Both the position numbers and the translations under genes were made by a program. A stretch of DNA of 20,133 nt from contig JAPEVC010000381.1 of the NCBI GenBank assembly GCA_027946555.1, forward strand, positions 1 to 20,133. Direction: 5' to 3'. This document shows positions 19,472 to 20,133 of this stretch, piece by piece; position 1 is the stretch's first letter, and each line of letters opens with the position of its first letter. The notes under the pieces were generated by a model. The model did not search any database. It was not told the DNA's origin and saw only the letters and a program-made list of their open reading frames with translations. This DNA is from Gnomoniopsis sp. IMI 355080. Its lineage: Eukaryota > Ascomycota > Sordariomycetes > Diaporthales > Gnomoniaceae.

Positions 19472-19628
19472 AGATTGGCGAAATTGAGCATTACATTAGC
19501 TATATATTAAGCTTTTCAGGTGAGGCTACTTGACATTGACAAGAGCGATCAAATAAAGTTCGGTCCCACGAACGAACCATATTTCTTGGCTACCCAGTGG
19601 ATCAATAGCCAGTGTCAAAGTAAGGGAA

Positions 19629-19655
19629 CCCCCCCCCCCCAACAACAACAACAAC
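19629..19655. repeat. C12 tract followed by (AAC)5
   Basis: Twelve C are followed directly by five AAC units, a compound simple repeat in noncoding sequence. Confidence 0.9.
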
Positions 19656-20133
19656 ATTCGCAAAGCCACACGAGCCAATGTAAATTACCTAGCAGCCTAC
19701 CTACCAGGTTCCAGGCTGTCTTACCAGGTATGATATACACTCCTTAGAATCAAGCAGACCACAATCATAGACCCATTGATAAGGTGGTGGATACGAAAAC
19801 CTCTCTCATTACAGGTTTACAACAGAGGCTTTGTCCTGCCGCAATGAATTAACCCGAAGGATGCTGAATGGTATCACAATCTTCCACGTGTATCAGCTAC
19901 CCATGGACGTCCACTCCTACACACCCTCTCCTCTCACACACTACGCACGACATCAAGAACAGTCCTTTGTGGAGGTAGCTAGAACCCAGAACCAATGAAT
20001 TGTTACTATTCCATGGCAATGGTATTCCACAATGCCCATGCCCTCTCTCCCTGGTATCCCTATAGAAAATATATGCAATCAAGAAACTAACCCCCCACCC
20101 CCCGAAAAAAACCCTCCCAGAACGCCATGCTTG

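Larger units (their letters stand above)
18794..20133. other. Gene-free, AT-richer right end
   Basis: This is the promoter side of the secreted esterase. A frame at 19204-19533 begins at GTG and has no family resemblance. Two inverted repeats and a C12/(AAC)5 tract are listed separately. No RNA gene or mobile element was recognised. Confidence 0.55.

Noticed and set aside
19204..19533. 109-codon plus-strand frame with a hydrophobic start
   Set aside because: It starts at GTG in AT-rich DNA, with no similarity, no upstream exon and a hairpin within it.

Overview
The window comes from a filamentous ascomycete (Pezizomycotina). The genes carry short spliceosomal introns (59-146 bp) with GTRNGT-type donors, CTRAY-type branch sites and YAG acceptors. 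Gene content is typical of that group: DHN-melanin scytalone dehydratase, a fungal Rad5 helicase, DHA1 drug transporters and an APC permease. A DHN-melanin gene suggests a melanised species, but I cannot assign a genus. All coding regions below were assembled by hand from open frames plus splice sites; no computation was run.

Layout. (1) 98-535 (+): the last exon of a scytalone dehydratase gene that starts off the left edge. (2) 1218-2191 (+): a two-exon IroE/EstB-like (PF00756) esterase. (3) 2596-3996 (-), possibly extending to 4186: a 12-TM DHA1 drug/H+ antiporter. (4) 4714-6382 (-): a second DHA1 antiporter with three exons, including a 49-nt first exon that simple ORF calling misses. (5) 6994-10802 (-): RAD5, the HIRAN-SNF2-RING ubiquitin ligase/translocase of post-replication repair, in four exons (1,167 aa). 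(6) 11132-12316 (+): a mitochondrial complex I assembly factor of the NDUFAF6 type, divergent from RAD5 across about 330 bp. (7) 12629-14532 (-): an APC-superfamily permease (choline/GABA/amino acid type) in four exons, 526 aa. (8) 14533-16702: about 2.2 kb without a convincing gene, with a TG microsatellite and a G14 tract. (9) 16703-18793 (-): a large secreted esterase-like alpha/beta hydrolase, 696 aa, with no intron. (10) 18794-20133: AT-richer, with no gene, two inverted repeats and a C12/(AAC)5 tract.

The genes do not form an obvious pathway or biosynthetic cluster. RAD5 and the NDUFAF6-like gene are housekeeping. The left arm (melanin enzyme, siderophore-type esterase, two efflux pumps) and the permease/secreted hydrolase arm look like accessory, environment-facing functions, but no PKS, NRPS or pathway regulator is present. 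I found no convincing new multi-gene system. The observations most worth following are a duplicated RFF element in the Rad5 N-terminus, a GTCGGC splice donor, a GATA-type (SreA-like) palindrome inside the siderophore-type esterase exon, gene-model corrections, and a possible frameshifted relic at about 806-1153.
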